This document shows positions 62,923 to 64,000 of a stretch of DNA of 64,000 nucleotides, piece by piece; within the stretch, counting starts at the first letter, position 1, and every line of letters begins with the position of its first letter. Both the position numbers and the translations under genes were made by a program. Where the stretch lies: contig NC_045143.1 of assembly GCF_008831285.2 (NCBI RefSeq), positions 1,523,503-1,587,502 on the forward strand, in the 5' to 3' direction. The DNA comes from Nymphaea colorata (Eukaryota; Streptophyta; Magnoliopsida; Nymphaeales; Nymphaeaceae). Under the pieces are notes generated by a model. That model worked only from the letters and a program-made list of their open reading frames with translations, was not told where the DNA came from and searched no databases.

Positions 62923-63843
62923 ATGAAGAAGGTGATGCTACTTGTCACCCTCGGATTGCTGGTGGCAGTGGGTGCATCCATTGCTGCGGGAGAGATAGGA
63001 GGTGCAAATGAGTCCACGAATCGTTCGTTAAACGAGTTGAGTTCGAGTCACAACATAAAGTTATTTTCCATAATGAGCTGAGTTCGAGCCAAGTTTTCAG
63101 CTCGGCCCGTTTAGGTTTGATCGAGCTCGTTTAATACATTTACTTCTCGCAATATAGACTAAATGCGTCTTTCAGTGTCTTGTTTGCCTTTGCAAAGATA
63201 AGTGAACACATTTCAAATCTACTTACTTGTTCAGAGTCAAGCTAATTGGCTGGGTCCTGTAAGGCTTGAGTTCAAACTGGGCTCGAACGCTGCCACATCT
63301 CTATTCCTAGCTGAGACTGTTCAAACTCGAAGTATAAGGCTCTTATGAAAGGAGAGATACATATTAAAATTTTTTTTATATGAACTTCTCATTTAAGGTT
63401 CGATTTTCCTTCTCCAAAGAGGCCAGCTGCACGTACGCCATTGAAATCGAGACTACATGCACGCACGGTGCGGGCACAGCCGGCCCCGTGAGCCTGAGGT
63501 TCGGCGATTCAAACGGAACAGACGTCCTGGTTCGCCATCTCAACCCCAGCCTGGTCAGAGGGTGGATCGGGCTGCGGTCCAGGTGCTGGACGACCAGGCC
63601 AGGCAGCCCTTCCACGAGTGTGGCCTGGATGTGTTCCAAACAGTCGGACCCTGTGTCCTGTCACCCGTCTGTTATTTGTACGTCAAGCAACTGGGAGCAG
63701 ACCCATGGAGGCTCGGCTATGCACATGTGCGAGTGCTGGACAACCCTTCTCTGTCCTCCTCACGCCTCTTCTATCGCAGAGCCATGATTTTCTTTAGGAG
63801 CGGGCCGACAGACCAACCTCTGGATCTGGATAGGCCAAATTGA
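62923..63843 (+). pseudogene. ATS3-like PLAT-domain secreted protein, frameshifted copy
   Basis: Exon 1 (62923-63001) encodes MKKVMLLVTLGLLVAVGASI plus AAGEIG, a clear signal peptide. A donor GGAG/GTGCAA at 63002 and acceptor CCAAAG at 63419 join it in phase 1 to EASCTYAIEIETTC, then VSLRFGDSNGTDVLVRHLNP. From about 63560-63600 the homology moves to another frame, encoding FHECGLDVFQTVGPC, then PVCYLYVKQLGADPWRLGY. These are the second half of the PLAT/LH2 domain of embryo-specific protein 3. There is no room for an intron, so a one-base frameshift is the simplest reading, either real or a sequencing error. The frame ends at 63843 without the family's usual C terminus, and repeat-like DNA follows. 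ATS3-type proteins are secreted and seed- or stress-linked. Confidence 0.65.
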
Positions 63844-64000
63844 ATTCAACTCTAAAAAATACATTACGCACTTAAAAAATTATATTTTTTTAATATAAAA
63901 TATTTTTTTTCATTTGCAACGATGGGGCCATGGCCTGGCCCCCCCTGGACGTCTGTGACAAGGTGGTCACCCCCTTCGGCATCAGAAGGTTTTCGCCAAG
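63844..64000. other. AT-rich repeat tail at the window end
   Basis: A run of A/T-rich DNA followed by GGGGCCATGGCC and GGCCCCCCCTGG near 63925-63950. This resembles the interior and 3' side of the transposon remnant family at 16293 (which also has CCATGGCG). It may be a partial element that continues past the window and cuts off the PLAT gene's 3' end. Confidence 0.3.

Noticed and set aside
62583-63017. A 144-codon minus-strand frame over the second PLAT gene start
   Set aside because: It is antisense to a signal-peptide exon and has no family features.
1-64000. CRISPR arrays, operons, tRNA or rRNA genes
   Set aside because: I saw no spaced short palindromic repeats and no tRNA- or rRNA-like sequence. 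The genes have separate promoters and plant introns, so no bacterial-type systems are present.

Overview
This window is nuclear DNA from a flowering plant. Genes carry plant-type introns, AT-rich intergenic DNA is full of retroelement and MITE debris, and every recognisable protein belongs to a plant family: ABCG half transporters, an LHC-like plastid protein, glycine-rich protein A3, ALS3, a CCT protein, type-I ferrochelatase and ATS3/PLAT proteins. I cannot place the species. The two ABCG genes are very GC-rich while the rest is AT-rich.

Layout. 1-3.9 kb: no gene seen. 4.0-12.8 kb: two tandem intronless ABCG half transporters on the minus strand, 4.2 kb apart, one with three W-boxes upstream. 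15.1-15.7 kb: a single-exon LHC-like chloroplast membrane protein (+). 16.3-20.4 kb: a hAT-like MITE and an old, broken Copia fossil with a 190-bp tandem repeat in its leader. 22.5-27.9 kb: glycine-rich protein A3 (+), with a long 5'UTR intron that carries a TIR element. 29.5-32.5 kb: ALS3/UPF0014 permease (-), three exons. 34.0-38.8 kb: a complete-length but broken Copia fossil (-), with two LTRs and an exact 5-bp target duplication. 40.5-41.6 kb: a CCT-domain protein (-), with ACGT-core elements upstream. 42-46.5 kb: gene-free, with transposon debris. 46.9-50.2 kb: a six-exon RRM protein with a mitochondrial-type N terminus (+). 52.9-53.3 kb: an ATS3/PLAT pseudogene (+). 54.4-59.3 kb: a nine-exon plastid ferrochelatase of the FC1 type (-). 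62.9-63.8 kb: a second ATS3/PLAT copy (+), frameshifted.

The genes do not form a pathway. They are ordinary neighbours, each with its own promoter. Exon joins were chosen by reading GT/AG borders and checking that phases add up: ferrochelatase 1437 nt, RRM gene 669 nt, ALS3 792 nt, CCT gene 810 nt and GRP-A3 531 nt are all exact multiples of three. I did not find a convincing undescribed system. The most interesting points are the pair of decayed PLAT loci on either side of ferrochelatase, the W-box triplet and ACGT cluster in promoters, the leader repeat array of the older Copia fossil, and several short unclassified repeats.
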